Shown: positions 25,630 through 35,074 of the stretch, one piece after another
Numbering within the stretch: the stretch's first letter is position 1
Layout: each line of letters begins with the position of its first letter
NCBI GenBank assembly: GCA_964562015.1
Contig: CAZLRH010000014.1
Span: 15,269 to 79,268 of the forward strand
Source of the DNA: CAZLRH01 sp964562015
Lineage (GTDB): Bacteria; Verrucomicrobiota; Verrucomicrobiia; Opitutales; JABDGR01
DNA length: 64,000 nucleotides
Reading direction: 5' to 3'
Notes under the pieces: model-generated
Told to the model about the DNA's origin: nothing
Database searches by the model: none
The model's input: only the letters and a program-made list of their open reading frames with translations
Made by a program: the position numbers and the translations under genes

Positions 25630-26394
25630 ATGACCACCAGCGCCGACGGCCTCACCCCCACCCTCACCGGCAGCGCCCCGACCCCGAGCATCGACGCCGG
25701 CCTCGCCAAGACCCTTCACTTGCAGGAAGTAGATGTCCGCCGCCAGCAGTTGGAAACGCAATTGCGGCTGGCGCCCACGGAACTCGCATCGTTGCAGCGC
25801 AAAATCGACGGGGAAAAGGCCGCCTACGAAGTCCGCCACCGCGCGTATCAAGATTTGGAAGTGCAGCGCAAGGACGTCGACAACCGGCTGAAGTCCGCCG
25901 AGGCCACAGTGTTGAAATACAAGACGCAGCAGGCGGAAATCCGCAAGAACGACGAATACCAGGCGCTCGGCCACCAGATTGAAACCGCCGAGGGCGAAGT
26001 CAATTCGCTGGAGACGCTGGAGATTGAGCAGATGTTGAAAATCGACGAGGCCAAGAAGGCCTTGCAGACCGCCGAGGCGGAATTGAAACAGCGCCTGACC
26101 AATCTCGACGGGGAAATCGCGCTGGTGCGCCGGCGCGAAACGCAAACCCGCACGGAGCTCGACACGTTGGGCAACGCGGTGGAAACCGCCGCTGCGGCGG
26201 TGCCGCCGTTGTGGATGCGGCATTACGAAAACGCGAAAACCCGCGTCAAACGCGCGCCGTACCTGGCGGCAATGGACGGACACAATTGCGGCGGCTGCCA
26301 CCTGCGGGTGTCCAATGAAATCGCCGAAGCCGCGCGCCACGGCGGCAAACCCGTGCACTGCGACAATTGCGGCCGCATCGTGTATGTCCCGTAA
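25630..26394 (+). CDS. Zinc-ribbon coiled-coil protein (DUF164 type)
   Basis: A 254-residue protein with a long alpha-helical coiled coil (about residues 25-200, rich in E, K, Q and A) and a C-terminal C4 zinc ribbon. The cysteines are CGGCHLRVS and CDNCGRIVYV, 22 residues apart. Family members have been proposed to help nucleic-acid or ribosome-linked processes, but the function is not settled. It lies 21 bases ahead of the PilT-like gene, so the two may be co-transcribed. Confidence 0.85.
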   Translation: MTTSADGLTPTLTGSAPTPSIDAGLAKTLHLQEVDVRRQQLETQLRLAPTELASLQRKIDGEKAAYEVRHRAYQDLEVQRKDVDNRLKSAEATVLKYKTQQAEIRKNDEYQALGHQIETAEGEVNSLETLEIEQMLKIDEAKKALQTAEAELKQRLTNLDGEIALVRRRETQTRTELDTLGNAVETAAAAVPPLWMRHYENAKTRVKRAPYLAAMDGHNCGGCHLRVSNEIAEAARHGGKPVHCDNCGRIVYVP

Positions 26395-26415
26395 GCGCGC
26401 GAATTTACTCCGCCG

Positions 26416-27588
26416 ATGACTGACCTCTACGATCCGAATAAAAAAGTCTATCCCGCCGACGAGGGCCCTTTTAGCATCGTCGATTTGCTGGCCCGCGCCG
26501 TCGACCCCGAGTACCTGCACGACAATATCCCGCGCATTTCCGATTATCACCTGAAAATCGGCGAGCCGGTGCGCTTTCGCCTCGACCATGACTTGCAAGT
26601 GGTCCAGGGCGGCGCACGCCTCACCCCCGCACTGATTGAGGGCTTGGTGTTCCCCCTGCTGCGCCCGGAACACATCGCGAGCCTGCGCGAGAACCCGCTC
26701 AACGACATCGACGCCTCGTGGGAATTGCCGGGCGAGAAACATTATTTTCGCCTCAATGTTTTTCACGACCGCGACGGCATGGCCGCGGTAATCCGCCTGT
26801 TGCCGCCGTCCATTCCGCAGGTGGAGGAAGTCGGCTTCCCCAACGAGATGACGTGGACGAACATCGTGAACGCCCGGCAAGGCCTCGTGCTGGTGACGGG
26901 GGTGACCGGCAGCGGCAAGTCCACGACCATTGCGAGTCTGCTCAACCGCATCAACCGGACGCGGGCGGTGCGCATCGTCACGCTGGAGGACCCGATTGAA
27001 TTTGTGTTCACGAACCAGCGGGCGCTTTTCTCCCAGCGCGAAATCGGGCGGCACGCAGCGAGTTTTGCCTCGGGGCTGCGCAGCGTGTTGCGCGAAAACC
27101 CCGACATCATTTATGTCGGCGAGGTGCGCGACCAGGAAACGGCGACCGAGGCGCTGACCGCCGCGGAAACGGGCCACCTCGTCTTGACCACCATGCACAC
27201 GCGCGACGCGATGGGCGCGCTCACGCGCCTGGTGGACATGTTTCCGCCGGAACGTTTTCGCGAAATTTCAGTACAACTTTCGTTCAGCCTCACCTACGTG
27301 CTGGCGCAAAAGCTCGTCCCGCGCGCGGAAGGTTATGGACGGTGCGTGGCCATGGAAGTGCTGCGCAACAACACGGCCATCGCGAATCTCATCCGCCTTG
27401 GCAATTGGGCGCAGCTCTACGGCGCGATGGAAACACGCGTCAAAGACGGCATGTGCACGCTCGAACAGGCGTTGCTGGGCATGTACGAACAAGGGTTGAT
27501 TTCCAAGGCGGACGCCATCAGCCACGCCAACGACGGCGCGATTGTGGACCGCATCGAGCACGCCAAGAGCACGGCGCGGCGATTGTAG
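26416..27588 (+). CDS. pilT: PilT-like twitching motility ATPase
   Basis: A 390-residue type IV pilus retraction ATPase of the secretion superfamily. The N-terminal domain runs to about residue 145. The core carries Walker A GVTGSGKSTT, the Asp box LEDPIEF, Walker B NPDIIYVGEVRDQET and the His box GHLVLTTMHTRDAMGALTRLVDMFP. The PilT/PilU family drives pilus disassembly, DNA uptake and twitching. The usual AIRNLIRE-like motif is replaced by IANLIRLGN, so a PilU-type paralogue is possible. No other pilus gene lies in the window. Confidence 0.9.
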   Translation: MTDLYDPNKKVYPADEGPFSIVDLLARAVDPEYLHDNIPRISDYHLKIGEPVRFRLDHDLQVVQGGARLTPALIEGLVFPLLRPEHIASLRENPLNDIDASWELPGEKHYFRLNVFHDRDGMAAVIRLLPPSIPQVEEVGFPNEMTWTNIVNARQGLVLVTGVTGSGKSTTIASLLNRINRTRAVRIVTLEDPIEFVFTNQRALFSQREIGRHAASFASGLRSVLRENPDIIYVGEVRDQETATEALTAAETGHLVLTTMHTRDAMGALTRLVDMFPPERFREISVQLSFSLTYVLAQKLVPRAEGYGRCVAMEVLRNNTAIANLIRLGNWAQLYGAMETRVKDGMCTLEQALLGMYEQGLISKADAISHANDGAIVDRIEHAKSTARRL

Positions 27589-27594
27589 TTTGGA

Positions 27595-28512
27595 TCAAAC
27601 GCCACTTTCCCACCGGGCCCAGAGTGAGAGCGGCAAGGGCCGGCTGCTGGCTTCGGCGGTGAGGGCGAGTTCGCCCCGGGTCACCCGGCCGCCCTGGCCG
27701 CGCATCATTTCCTCCAGCAAATTGCCGAGCATGAGTGCGGAAGCCTCCAGATTGTACATCGTCAAAAGGATAAAGCGGGGATTTTTCGACAGGGCTTGGC
27801 GGCACAGGCTGAGCAATTCCGGCAGCATAGCTTCGACTTTCCAAACTTCGCCAGCGGGGCCACGGCCAAAGGAAGGCGGGTCGAGCGAGATGGCATCGTA
27901 GCGCACCTCGCGGCGAATTTCGCGGCGGAGAAATTTAACGGCATCGTCGAGAATCCAGCGGACGGGGGCGCGTTCGAGGCCGGACAGGGTTTGATTATGG
28001 CGCGCCCAGGAGACGGCGGGCTTCGAGGCGTCCACATGCGTCACCGCGCAACCCGCCGCGGCGGCGACCAGCGACGCCGCCCCGGTGTAACCGAACAAGT
28101 TCAACATGCGCAAGGGTGTGGCACCCGCGGCGCAGGCGTGTGTGTGGATGAACTCCCAGTGCGGCGCCTGCTCGGGAAAAAGTCCGAGGTGCTTCGAGCC
28201 ATCGGTCAAGCGCGCCTGCAAAGTGAGTTCGCGCCAGCGCATGGTCCACTCGCGCGGAGTGCCCCGGGTGAGGCGCCAGGGGCCTTCGTCTTCGTGGACG
28301 GCGGCGGCCTGGGCCCAGGCGGCCTGGTCGAGCGCGGGCTCCCACCAGGCCTTGGGCTCACTGCGGATAATGACATGCGCACCAAAACGCTCGAGCTTGC
28401 GGCGGTGGCCGGTGTCGAGCAGCGCGTAGTCGGGCCACCGGGCGGACAGCACGGGCAGCGGGGGAACCTCGGAGGACGCGGCGGGAGCAGCGGCGGGCTT
28501 CATGGCGGCCAT
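27595..28512 (-). CDS. RlmI-like SAM-dependent methyltransferase
   Basis: A 305-residue class I methyltransferase. The SAM-binding motif is MLNLFGYTGAASLVAAAAGCAVTHVDASKPAVSWARHN, and the catalytic motif is YDAISLDPPSFGRG. A LGLFPEQAPHWEFI segment lies just upstream of motif I. This combination is typical of RlmI/RlmK-type enzymes that methylate 23S rRNA at C5 of a cytosine. The PUA domain found at the N-terminus of RlmI is absent; residues 1-100 differ. Substrate is therefore uncertain. The gene is convergent with pilT, only 6 bases away. Confidence 0.85.
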   Translation of the reverse strand: MAAMKPAAAPAASSEVPPLPVLSARWPDYALLDTGHRRKLERFGAHVIIRSEPKAWWEPALDQAAWAQAAAVHEDEGPWRLTRGTPREWTMRWRELTLQARLTDGSKHLGLFPEQAPHWEFIHTHACAAGATPLRMLNLFGYTGAASLVAAAAGCAVTHVDASKPAVSWARHNQTLSGLERAPVRWILDDAVKFLRREIRREVRYDAISLDPPSFGRGPAGEVWKVEAMLPELLSLCRQALSKNPRFILLTMYNLEASALMLGNLLEEMMRGQGGRVTRGELALTAEASSRPLPLSLWARWESGV

Positions 28513-28639
28513 GCTGGCGGACGGCGGGCCGGAGTGAAAACCTTTTTTCCAACTTTGCGCGCGCCGCCCAACGCGCGCACCTTAGACTGGACAAAGATTG
28601 AAAGGGAACTTACTTTTCCCAAGTTGGAGCGCTTCCCTC

Positions 28640-30409
28640 ATGTCTTTGCCCAGTCCAAGCCCCAAGCGGCCTTTTTTCGTCTTCGCTCATATACCCAAAT
28701 GCGGCGGCACGACCTTCATCAAGACGCTTAAGCGCAATTTTGGCGACAAGTTCTACCACGACCACGGGCTGTTGCAGAACTACTGTTATACGCTCGAGCA
28801 GACGCGGCTGATCGTCGCCCAGCAGAGCCATCTCGATTGCATCGCCTCGCACCGGTACAATTTCGATTTTCCCTTCACCGATCCGGACTGCCCACGCGAG
28901 ATTAAGGCCTTTACGTTTGTGCGCGACCCGGTGGACCGCGCGATTTCGCATTATTTTTTCCACCGGCTGCATTCGCAAATTTCACTGAAGGAAATCGACC
29001 GGGACGTGGAGGATTATTTTAAAAGGTACGCCGAGGACAAGAAAATCCTCGTCACTTACAAAGACGGCCAGACGCTGATTCTCGGGGGCCGGGGCGGCCT
29101 GCCGCACATCCAGCAACTCGCGGCGGACGGCCATGTGATGGTGCTGCCTTTGCGGAGGTTCGACGACGCCATGATTGTGCTGGAAACGCGTTTCCCGAAT
29201 TTTTTTCGCGATTGCTCCTATTCGCGTCTCAACCAATCCGAGCGGGACCAACCCGTGCCGGAACACGTGCGCGAATTGATCCGGCAATTCCAGCACAAGG
29301 ACATGGAATTATGCCGCTGGGCGGAGGAGTCGCTGGACCGCGAACTCACGCAGCTTTTTCCCGAGGCGGAACGGCTGGCCGCGAAACGCGCGGATTTTCT
29401 GATGCGGTGCGAATTGCGGGCGGAAAAGGCGGGCTGGCGGCGGCGCTTGCTGAGCTTGCGGCTATGGTGGGGCCGGCGCCAGCAGACGTTCCAGCCCCCG
29501 GCCGCCTCGTTGCTCGAGGAGCAACTGCCGCTGGAATCCGGCGCCGCCAAGCCGAGTAAGGTTCCGTCGATCCGGAAGCGCAAGCGCCTGAAAAAGGGCG
29601 ACCTCCCCGCCGCGCCTTCGGCGGGCGACGCTTCCCGGGTGCTGATTTACGCGCACATCCCGAAGTGCGGCGGCAAGACTTTCAATTCCGTGCTGCGCCG
29701 CAATTTTGGCGAAACGTATTACCGCGAAGAGGCGCTCTACTCAGGCTACAAATACACGAAGGAGGAAATTGTCGGCATCCTGCAAACCCGGTATACGCTG
29801 CACGCGTTGAGTTCGCACCGGCTGACATTTGACCTGCCATGGGCCAACAGTCCGCGGCCCATTCTCGGTCTGACCTTTGTGCGGGAGCCCATCGAACGCG
29901 CGCTGTCCTCCTATTATTACCTGCGGCGCCACCCCGGAATCGCGTCGCCCGCCAAGTCCCAATCCCCCGAAGAAGTGCTGCGGGAAAAACTGCCGCGGCT
30001 GGAGAATTTTCAGGCCTTTTTCCTGGGGCGCGGTAAACCGAACCCGGACTTCGTCGCGAAGCTGGTGGAGTTGGGCTGGGCGCATGTGTTCCCGAGCGAT
30101 CGGTATGAAGAAGCCATGCTCGTGCTGGAACGCGCCTACCCGCTGGATTTTCGCGATTGCAGTTACAAGATCCAAAACCAAAGCCCGCGCGACGAAGTCG
30201 AAATCAGCCGGGAATTGCGGGCGAAATTTGAGGCCGCCACGCGCCTCGATGCGGAAATTGTGGCGCTGTCGAACCACCATCTCGATTCGCTACTCACCAA
30301 ATATTTCCCCACGCCCGCCGCCCTGGAAACAGCGCGGGCAGAATTGCGCCAACGCAATGCCATCCGCGCCTCCGGCGCGCCCGAAAACCGTGTGTTGTCG
30401 GCGTCCTGA
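28640..30409 (+). CDS. Tandem double sulfotransferase
   Basis: A 589-residue protein with two copies of a carbohydrate-type sulfotransferase fold. Each starts with the PAPS 5'-phosphosulfate loop: HIPKCGGTTF at residues 17-26 and HIPKCGGKTF at about 339-348. Each continues with a Y-rich helix, an SHRxxFDxP strand and FVRDPVDRAISHYFF or FVREPIERALSSYYY (the 3'-phosphate loop). A basic linker joins the halves. Such enzymes transfer sulfate to sugar hydroxyls. Two intact active sites in one chain are unusual. The gene opens the surface-glycan cluster. Confidence 0.85.
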   Translation: MSLPSPSPKRPFFVFAHIPKCGGTTFIKTLKRNFGDKFYHDHGLLQNYCYTLEQTRLIVAQQSHLDCIASHRYNFDFPFTDPDCPREIKAFTFVRDPVDRAISHYFFHRLHSQISLKEIDRDVEDYFKRYAEDKKILVTYKDGQTLILGGRGGLPHIQQLAADGHVMVLPLRRFDDAMIVLETRFPNFFRDCSYSRLNQSERDQPVPEHVRELIRQFQHKDMELCRWAEESLDRELTQLFPEAERLAAKRADFLMRCELRAEKAGWRRRLLSLRLWWGRRQQTFQPPAASLLEEQLPLESGAAKPSKVPSIRKRKRLKKGDLPAAPSAGDASRVLIYAHIPKCGGKTFNSVLRRNFGETYYREEALYSGYKYTKEEIVGILQTRYTLHALSSHRLTFDLPWANSPRPILGLTFVREPIERALSSYYYLRRHPGIASPAKSQSPEEVLREKLPRLENFQAFFLGRGKPNPDFVAKLVELGWAHVFPSDRYEEAMLVLERAYPLDFRDCSYKIQNQSPRDEVEISRELRAKFEAATRLDAEIVALSNHHLDSLLTKYFPTPAALETARAELRQRNAIRASGAPENRVLSAS

Positions 30410-30478
30410 GGGCCGCCGGCCCGGCCAATCCTGTTGACAATCCGGCGGAGCGGGCGGCATCTTTTGCTTTTCGATTAC

Positions 30479-31849
30479 ATGCGCACCAACTCGTTTAACC
30501 GCCAGTTGTCCTCCGCCCTGGCGCAGGAAGTGTCGACTATCCTCCGCCAGGCCGGATTCGCAGAAGTGAAGGAGGCCGACGTGCTGCACGCAGGCGAAGT
30601 ATTTGCCCGGGTGGAACAAACCATCACCGGCCGGGTCGCGGGGCATCTGGAGGATTATCTCGGCATGTTTCTGGCCACGCGCGCAGTCTGCGCCGCCCGG
30701 GGCCGGGAGTCGGCGCACTTGGTGGAAATCGGGACGCTCTTTGGCGGCAGCGCGGCGCTGCTGTGGCTGGCGGCGAAAGAATCGGGGGCGAAATTTTCCC
30801 TCACGGCAATTGATCCGCTCGACGGCTATTACCGGCACAGCCAATCCGGCCCGTCGTCGCCGGTGGACATCATCACGGGACTGGATATTTCAGCGGCGAG
30901 GGTGCGGGCCAACCTGGCCGCGTGCGGTGTGCCGGAGGACGGCGTGAAACTGGTGTGCGCGCTCAGCACCGACCCGGCGGCCGTCGCGGCGGCCGCGGCC
31001 CAGCCGATTGACATGCTGTTTATTGACGGCGACCATTCACTAGCGGGCCTGGAGGCGGATTACGCGAATTATCTCCCCTTGATGCGCGCGGGCGGGTTTG
31101 TGGTGATTGACAATTTTTCCGATCTGGCGTGGCCCGACGTCACGCGTGCGACCTTGCGCTGGCCGGAGTTTCCCCATGTGCTCCAGCCGGTCGCGTTGCT
31201 GCGGAGCGCGTTGTTGTGCCGGTATCAACCCGGCCCGGCGCAATCCTCCCCGGCGGTTTCCGCCTACGCCCGGCTGACCGAACGGGCGCTCGACAACGCC
31301 GTGCGCCACGGCCACCGGTCGCTCGATCAAAATCCGCTGCGCCTCGCCGGGATGATCAAACAGCAACTCGAAGGCCTGGACGATTTTCGCGCCCGCGCCG
31401 CCGTCATTTCCAAATTGCGCGACGCCCCCGTGGCCGCCGACGCGACGCCCCCGTGGGATGCAAAAATACCCGCGTTGATCGCGCAGGCGGATGACGTGCT
31501 GGCCCGTCTCGGCCTGAGCCGGCAAGGCGAGCTTCCCGCGGAATGGTTGCGCCCGGCGGAGTTGCGCCCGGAAGAATGTGCCTCGCTCGCGGGTGAATTG
31601 GCCAAAATTTCGTCCCAATTGCGGCAGGCCATCGCCCGCGCCTTCAGCCAGCTCGCCCACCAGTCGCGCCTGCTCGCCCTGGATTATCGGCGCGTGCAGC
31701 GGCGTCATCAACGCTTGCAGCAACGCTTCAATGTGTTGCAGGCCAAGTTCGATTCCGTGGTGAAAACCCGCGCCTACCGCGTGGGCCGCGGCCTGCACCT
31801 GGTGCCCGACGTGGTAAAATCAACACCTGCCCCCGCTCCCCGCGCATGA
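30479..31849 (+). CDS. SAM-dependent methyltransferase of the glycan cluster
   Basis: A 456-residue protein. A class I methyltransferase core is at about residues 75-215: VEIGTLFGGSAALLWL (motif I), FSLTAIDPLDGYY, and IDMLFIDGDHSLAGLEADYANY, the last being typical of the Methyltransf_24 group. The remaining 240 residues are helical, with a coiled-coil-like RRVQRRHQRLQQRFNVLQAKF near the end. The ATG at 30,479 (MRTNSF) was chosen because sequence upstream looks like leader. Its stop overlaps the next start (ATGA), so it is translationally coupled to the DUF115 fusion. The target sugar is unknown. Confidence 0.8.
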   Translation: MRTNSFNRQLSSALAQEVSTILRQAGFAEVKEADVLHAGEVFARVEQTITGRVAGHLEDYLGMFLATRAVCAARGRESAHLVEIGTLFGGSAALLWLAAKESGAKFSLTAIDPLDGYYRHSQSGPSSPVDIITGLDISAARVRANLAACGVPEDGVKLVCALSTDPAAVAAAAAQPIDMLFIDGDHSLAGLEADYANYLPLMRAGGFVVIDNFSDLAWPDVTRATLRWPEFPHVLQPVALLRSALLCRYQPGPAQSSPAVSAYARLTERALDNAVRHGHRSLDQNPLRLAGMIKQQLEGLDDFRARAAVISKLRDAPVAADATPPWDAKIPALIAQADDVLARLGLSRQGELPAEWLRPAELRPEECASLAGELAKISSQLRQAIARAFSQLAHQSRLLALDYRRVQRRHQRLQQRFNVLQAKFDSVVKTRAYRVGRGLHLVPDVVKSTPAPAPRA

Positions 31850-33708
31850 ATGCCACCCTCGTCCCTCCGCCGGCGCTTGATTTTGAAGCGGCGTTGGCCG
31901 CTGCAAAAAAAGGCTACCCGCTGGGGGCCGATATCTTTTTGCCCACGCGTGAAAAGCATTCCGACGAAGAACGCTATCGGGGATTGCTCAAATCGCGCGA
32001 CTGTCTGGAACGCCGCTACCCGCTGGTTTACCGGCCCCGCCTGGAAAAGCTGCGCGAATGGTGCTCCGTGGCGCGCACGTGTGTCATCATTGGCAATGGC
32101 CCGTCCCTCAAACACATCGAGTTGGACACGCTCCAGCATGTGCCGACATTTGCGGCCAACGGCATCTACCTCGCCTACCCCGGCACCCGTTTTCGGCCCA
32201 CGTTTCACGTCGTCGAGGACCACCTAGTCGCGGAAGACCGCGCGGAGGATTTGAACCGGCTGGGCGATTCGATCAAATTATTCCCGACCTATCTTGCGTA
32301 TTGCCTGGAGGACGACGGGAACACAATTTTTTACCGGCACCTGCCGCGGCCCAACGCGAAGGAGGACCGTTTCGACTTTTCCCCGAACGCCGCCGAGCAG
32401 ACGTACACCGGCTGCACCGTCACGTTTTCCAATCTGCAACTGGCCTATTATCTCGGTTTTCGGCGCATCCTGCTCATCGGCCTGGACCACAATTACACCA
32501 TCCCGAAGGACGTGCAAATCAGCGCGGACTACAAGACGGGCGTGCTCGACATGAAGTCGGACGATCCGAACCATTTTAACAAAGACTACTTTGGCAAGGG
32601 CAAGCGCTGGCATGACCCGCAGGTGAATAAGATGGACGCGGCCTACGTCTGCGCGCGGGAATTTTTCAAACAACACGGCGTGGAGGTTTACAACTGCACG
32701 GTCGGCGGCAAGCTTGAGGTCTTTCCCCGGCGCCCGCTGGCGGAGTGTCTCGCGGAAATTCCCACCCACGAAACCGTGCAGCCCAAGGCGTGGCTGCATC
32801 GCCTCCAAACGGAGCACGCGCCGGCGCCCGAGCGGCTGGAAATCCTTTCGCTGGACTTGCGGGAGCGCCTGCCCGAGGAATTTGCGACCGTAGTCCGGCT
32901 GCGCGAAAATCGCTCCATCGGCTGGCATTACCTGCTGGATCTGACGTGGCTGCTGGCCCAGGTGCGCCGGAATATTCCGCGCGGCTCGCTCATTCTCGAC
33001 GCCGGCGCCGGCAGCGGCTTGGCCCAATTTCTACTCTTGGACGCAGGCTACCGGGTCTTGTCCGTGGACATGGCGCCGCGCAGCTTTTCCAACCGCCTGC
33101 TCAAACAATTCGCCCACCGCGTTTTTCAAGTGGAGGCGGCGACCGCGCTGACCGAGCAATCGGCGGCCTACCTCGACCATTTGCAGAAAAACTACAATTT
33201 AAAGGAACCGCTGATCCTGCCGAAAGTGCCGCTCGCCGCGGCCTTCGCGCCGGGCGCCCAGTCGGGCCTTTTCGTGGTGCAAGGCGACTTGCTGGACTTA
33301 TCCTGGCTCGAGGATCGGCGGGTGGATGGCGTAATTTCTTGTTCGGCCTTGGAACACAATGGCGCCGACGCCGTGCACGCCATTGTGGCTTCGCTGGCCG
33401 AGCGCACACGCCCCGGCGGCTGGCATTTCCACACCGTGGCCGCCGCGCGCGACGCGGACTTCTTCCACGAACCCTCGAAAGGCTGGGCTTACACCGCCGC
33501 CACCGCGAAGCGCCTCTGGAACCTGGCGGCCGACAGCCCGGACAATTACGCGGAGTATGATACGCTCATGCGTGCGTTGCGGGTCACGCCCAATTTCCTC
33601 GAACGGTCGCTCGCGACATTTTATTTTCAATCCGGCGCCAACGGCATGCCGTGGGGCCATTGGGATCCGCAGTACTTGCCGCTTGGCATCACGCGTCAAA
33701 TTCGGTAA
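31846..33708 (+). CDS. DUF115 (Maf-like) and methyltransferase fusion
   Basis: A 620-residue two-domain protein. Residues 65-300 form a DUF115 domain: CVIIGNGPSLKHIELDTL, PTFHVVEDHL and FRRILLIGLDHNYTIP. DUF115 proteins include Maf motility accessory factors that transfer nonulosonic acids to flagellin. Residues 380-600 form a class I methyltransferase: LILDAGAGSGLAQ (motif I at about 384), VLSVDMAPRS, and CSALEHNGAD. The fusion suggests sugar transfer and methylation by one chain. A CMP-acylneuraminate synthetase-like gene four genes downstream fits the model. Confidence 0.82.
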   Translation: MNATLVPPPALDFEAALAAAKKGYPLGADIFLPTREKHSDEERYRGLLKSRDCLERRYPLVYRPRLEKLREWCSVARTCVIIGNGPSLKHIELDTLQHVPTFAANGIYLAYPGTRFRPTFHVVEDHLVAEDRAEDLNRLGDSIKLFPTYLAYCLEDDGNTIFYRHLPRPNAKEDRFDFSPNAAEQTYTGCTVTFSNLQLAYYLGFRRILLIGLDHNYTIPKDVQISADYKTGVLDMKSDDPNHFNKDYFGKGKRWHDPQVNKMDAAYVCAREFFKQHGVEVYNCTVGGKLEVFPRRPLAECLAEIPTHETVQPKAWLHRLQTEHAPAPERLEILSLDLRERLPEEFATVVRLRENRSIGWHYLLDLTWLLAQVRRNIPRGSLILDAGAGSGLAQFLLLDAGYRVLSVDMAPRSFSNRLLKQFAHRVFQVEAATALTEQSAAYLDHLQKNYNLKEPLILPKVPLAAAFAPGAQSGLFVVQGDLLDLSWLEDRRVDGVISCSALEHNGADAVHAIVASLAERTRPGGWHFHTVAAARDADFFHEPSKGWAYTAATAKRLWNLAADSPDNYAEYDTLMRALRVTPNFLERSLATFYFQSGANGMPWGHWDPQYLPLGITRQIR

Positions 33709-33724
33709 CCCCACGCTGGCACCC

Positions 33725-35074
33725 ATGGCATCCCGCCCGCAAAGTCGCCTGGGCGACGTTGGTTGGTTATTGCCCGCGGCCTGGCGTTCGCTGCCGTTGG
33801 CGCAAACGCTGCGGGGTCTCCGTCCCACCGCCGGGGCGCGCCCTCGGCTCTACTTGCTTGATCCCTCGTATGAGCAGGAGATCGGGCATTATGGCTCGGT
33901 GGCACGTCACTTGGCGGAAGCGTGCGCCGCCCGCTCCTGGCTTTTCGTGCATTTGACCGGACCGCAGGATCGTCCTCCCAATGGACCGCGGATTCCGTGG
34001 TTTCGCCGCGACGCCCGGCTGCCCATGCGGATCTACAGACCCGAACTGGGACCCAAGGTGCTGCATGGCATTCGCGGCGATACGCGCCGATCACTGCGCG
34101 TTTTCATCCGCGACCTCGGCGCCGCGCTGGCGTTGGACCGGTTGATTTTTCCGGAAGGCGAGGCTTATTTCTTTTTTTACACCGGGGATTTGCTCCATCC
34201 CTGGGCCTATCTGGAACGCGGCCCACTGGGACCGCGGCAGCACCTCGCGGTGTTTCAGTTCAATTTGCCGCCGCATTTTGAAAAGGCCACCCAGCAGAAG
34301 CGTTTCAGCCGCCACGCCAAACTGCTGGCCCAACGGCTGGAGGCGGGGAAGGGCGCGAATGCTACACGCGTGCGACTTTGCACCGACAGCCCCGCGCTAG
34401 GACGTTTATTGAAGCCCGCCCTGGGCTCCTCCCTGGCCTATGCCTGCCCGCCGCTGGTGGGGCCGGAAGATTTGGAAACGCTGCCCACGCCGGAGGAAAT
34501 CGCCCGGCGGCCGCATCCGCTCGGTTATTTCGGCTATTTGAGCGAAAAACATGGCTGGCCGATTTTGCGTGAGTTACTGGAAGCCCAGGCCGGGCGGCAG
34601 TCGCGCTGGCTGCTGAAGATCAATCCGAAGCGACACCCGGAAGATGTGGCCGTCGCCCAACAGGCGGCCACCGCGGCGGGGGCGACATTGCAATTGGGAT
34701 TTTTCCCGGAAGCCGAGTACCACGCCTCGCTCGACCGCTGCGCGAGCCTCCTCCTGCCCTACCGTCCGCAGCAATACGCTTTTCTCTCCTCGGGCAAATT
34801 GATCGACGCCCTGCGCCACGGCTGCCTGCCCATCGTGCCCGCCAATACCTGGCTGGCGGAGACCGTCCGGCAATTGGACTATGGGCTCGTGGTTGCGCCC
34901 CAGTATTGGGGCGCGGTGCCGGCGTGCCTGGCGGTGCTCGACCTGCCCGCGCTCTGGGCGCGCCGCCGGGCGGCGGTGCGTGAATTTCTCGGCCGCTTCA
35001 CGGCGGCATGCTTGCTGGATTCGCTGGCCGCGCCGGTGGCGCGCGGCCCGTTCGAGGCCTCCGGCCACCCGTAG
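33725..35074 (+). CDS. GT-B glycosyltransferase
   Basis: A 449-residue protein of the GT-B fold. The ATG at 33,725 follows the DUF115 stop by 16 bases; the long open frame upstream of it is antisense-like noise over the DUF115 gene. The C-terminal donor half has GYFGYLSEKHGWPIL, LLKINPKRHPEDVAV, LGFFPEAEYHASLDRC and SSGKLIDALRHGCLPIVPANTWLAETV, typical of glycosyltransferase family 1/4 nucleotide-sugar binding. The N-terminal half is more diverged. Its donor and acceptor are not predictable. Confidence 0.8.
   Translation: MASRPQSRLGDVGWLLPAAWRSLPLAQTLRGLRPTAGARPRLYLLDPSYEQEIGHYGSVARHLAEACAARSWLFVHLTGPQDRPPNGPRIPWFRRDARLPMRIYRPELGPKVLHGIRGDTRRSLRVFIRDLGAALALDRLIFPEGEAYFFFYTGDLLHPWAYLERGPLGPRQHLAVFQFNLPPHFEKATQQKRFSRHAKLLAQRLEAGKGANATRVRLCTDSPALGRLLKPALGSSLAYACPPLVGPEDLETLPTPEEIARRPHPLGYFGYLSEKHGWPILRELLEAQAGRQSRWLLKINPKRHPEDVAVAQQAATAAGATLQLGFFPEAEYHASLDRCASLLLPYRPQQYAFLSSGKLIDALRHGCLPIVPANTWLAETVRQLDYGLVVAPQYWGAVPACLAVLDLPALWARRRAAVREFLGRFTAACLLDSLAAPVARGPFEASGHP

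Noticed and set aside
30434..30478. An earlier ATG for the glycan-cluster methyltransferase
   Set aside because: The 15 added residues are arginine-rich spacer translation; the next ATG begins a plausible protein.
33359..33724. A long upstream extension of the GT-B glycosyltransferase frame
   Set aside because: It lies entirely over the DUF115 fusion gene in another frame and has no glycosyltransferase similarity; the ATG at 33,725 explains the gene.
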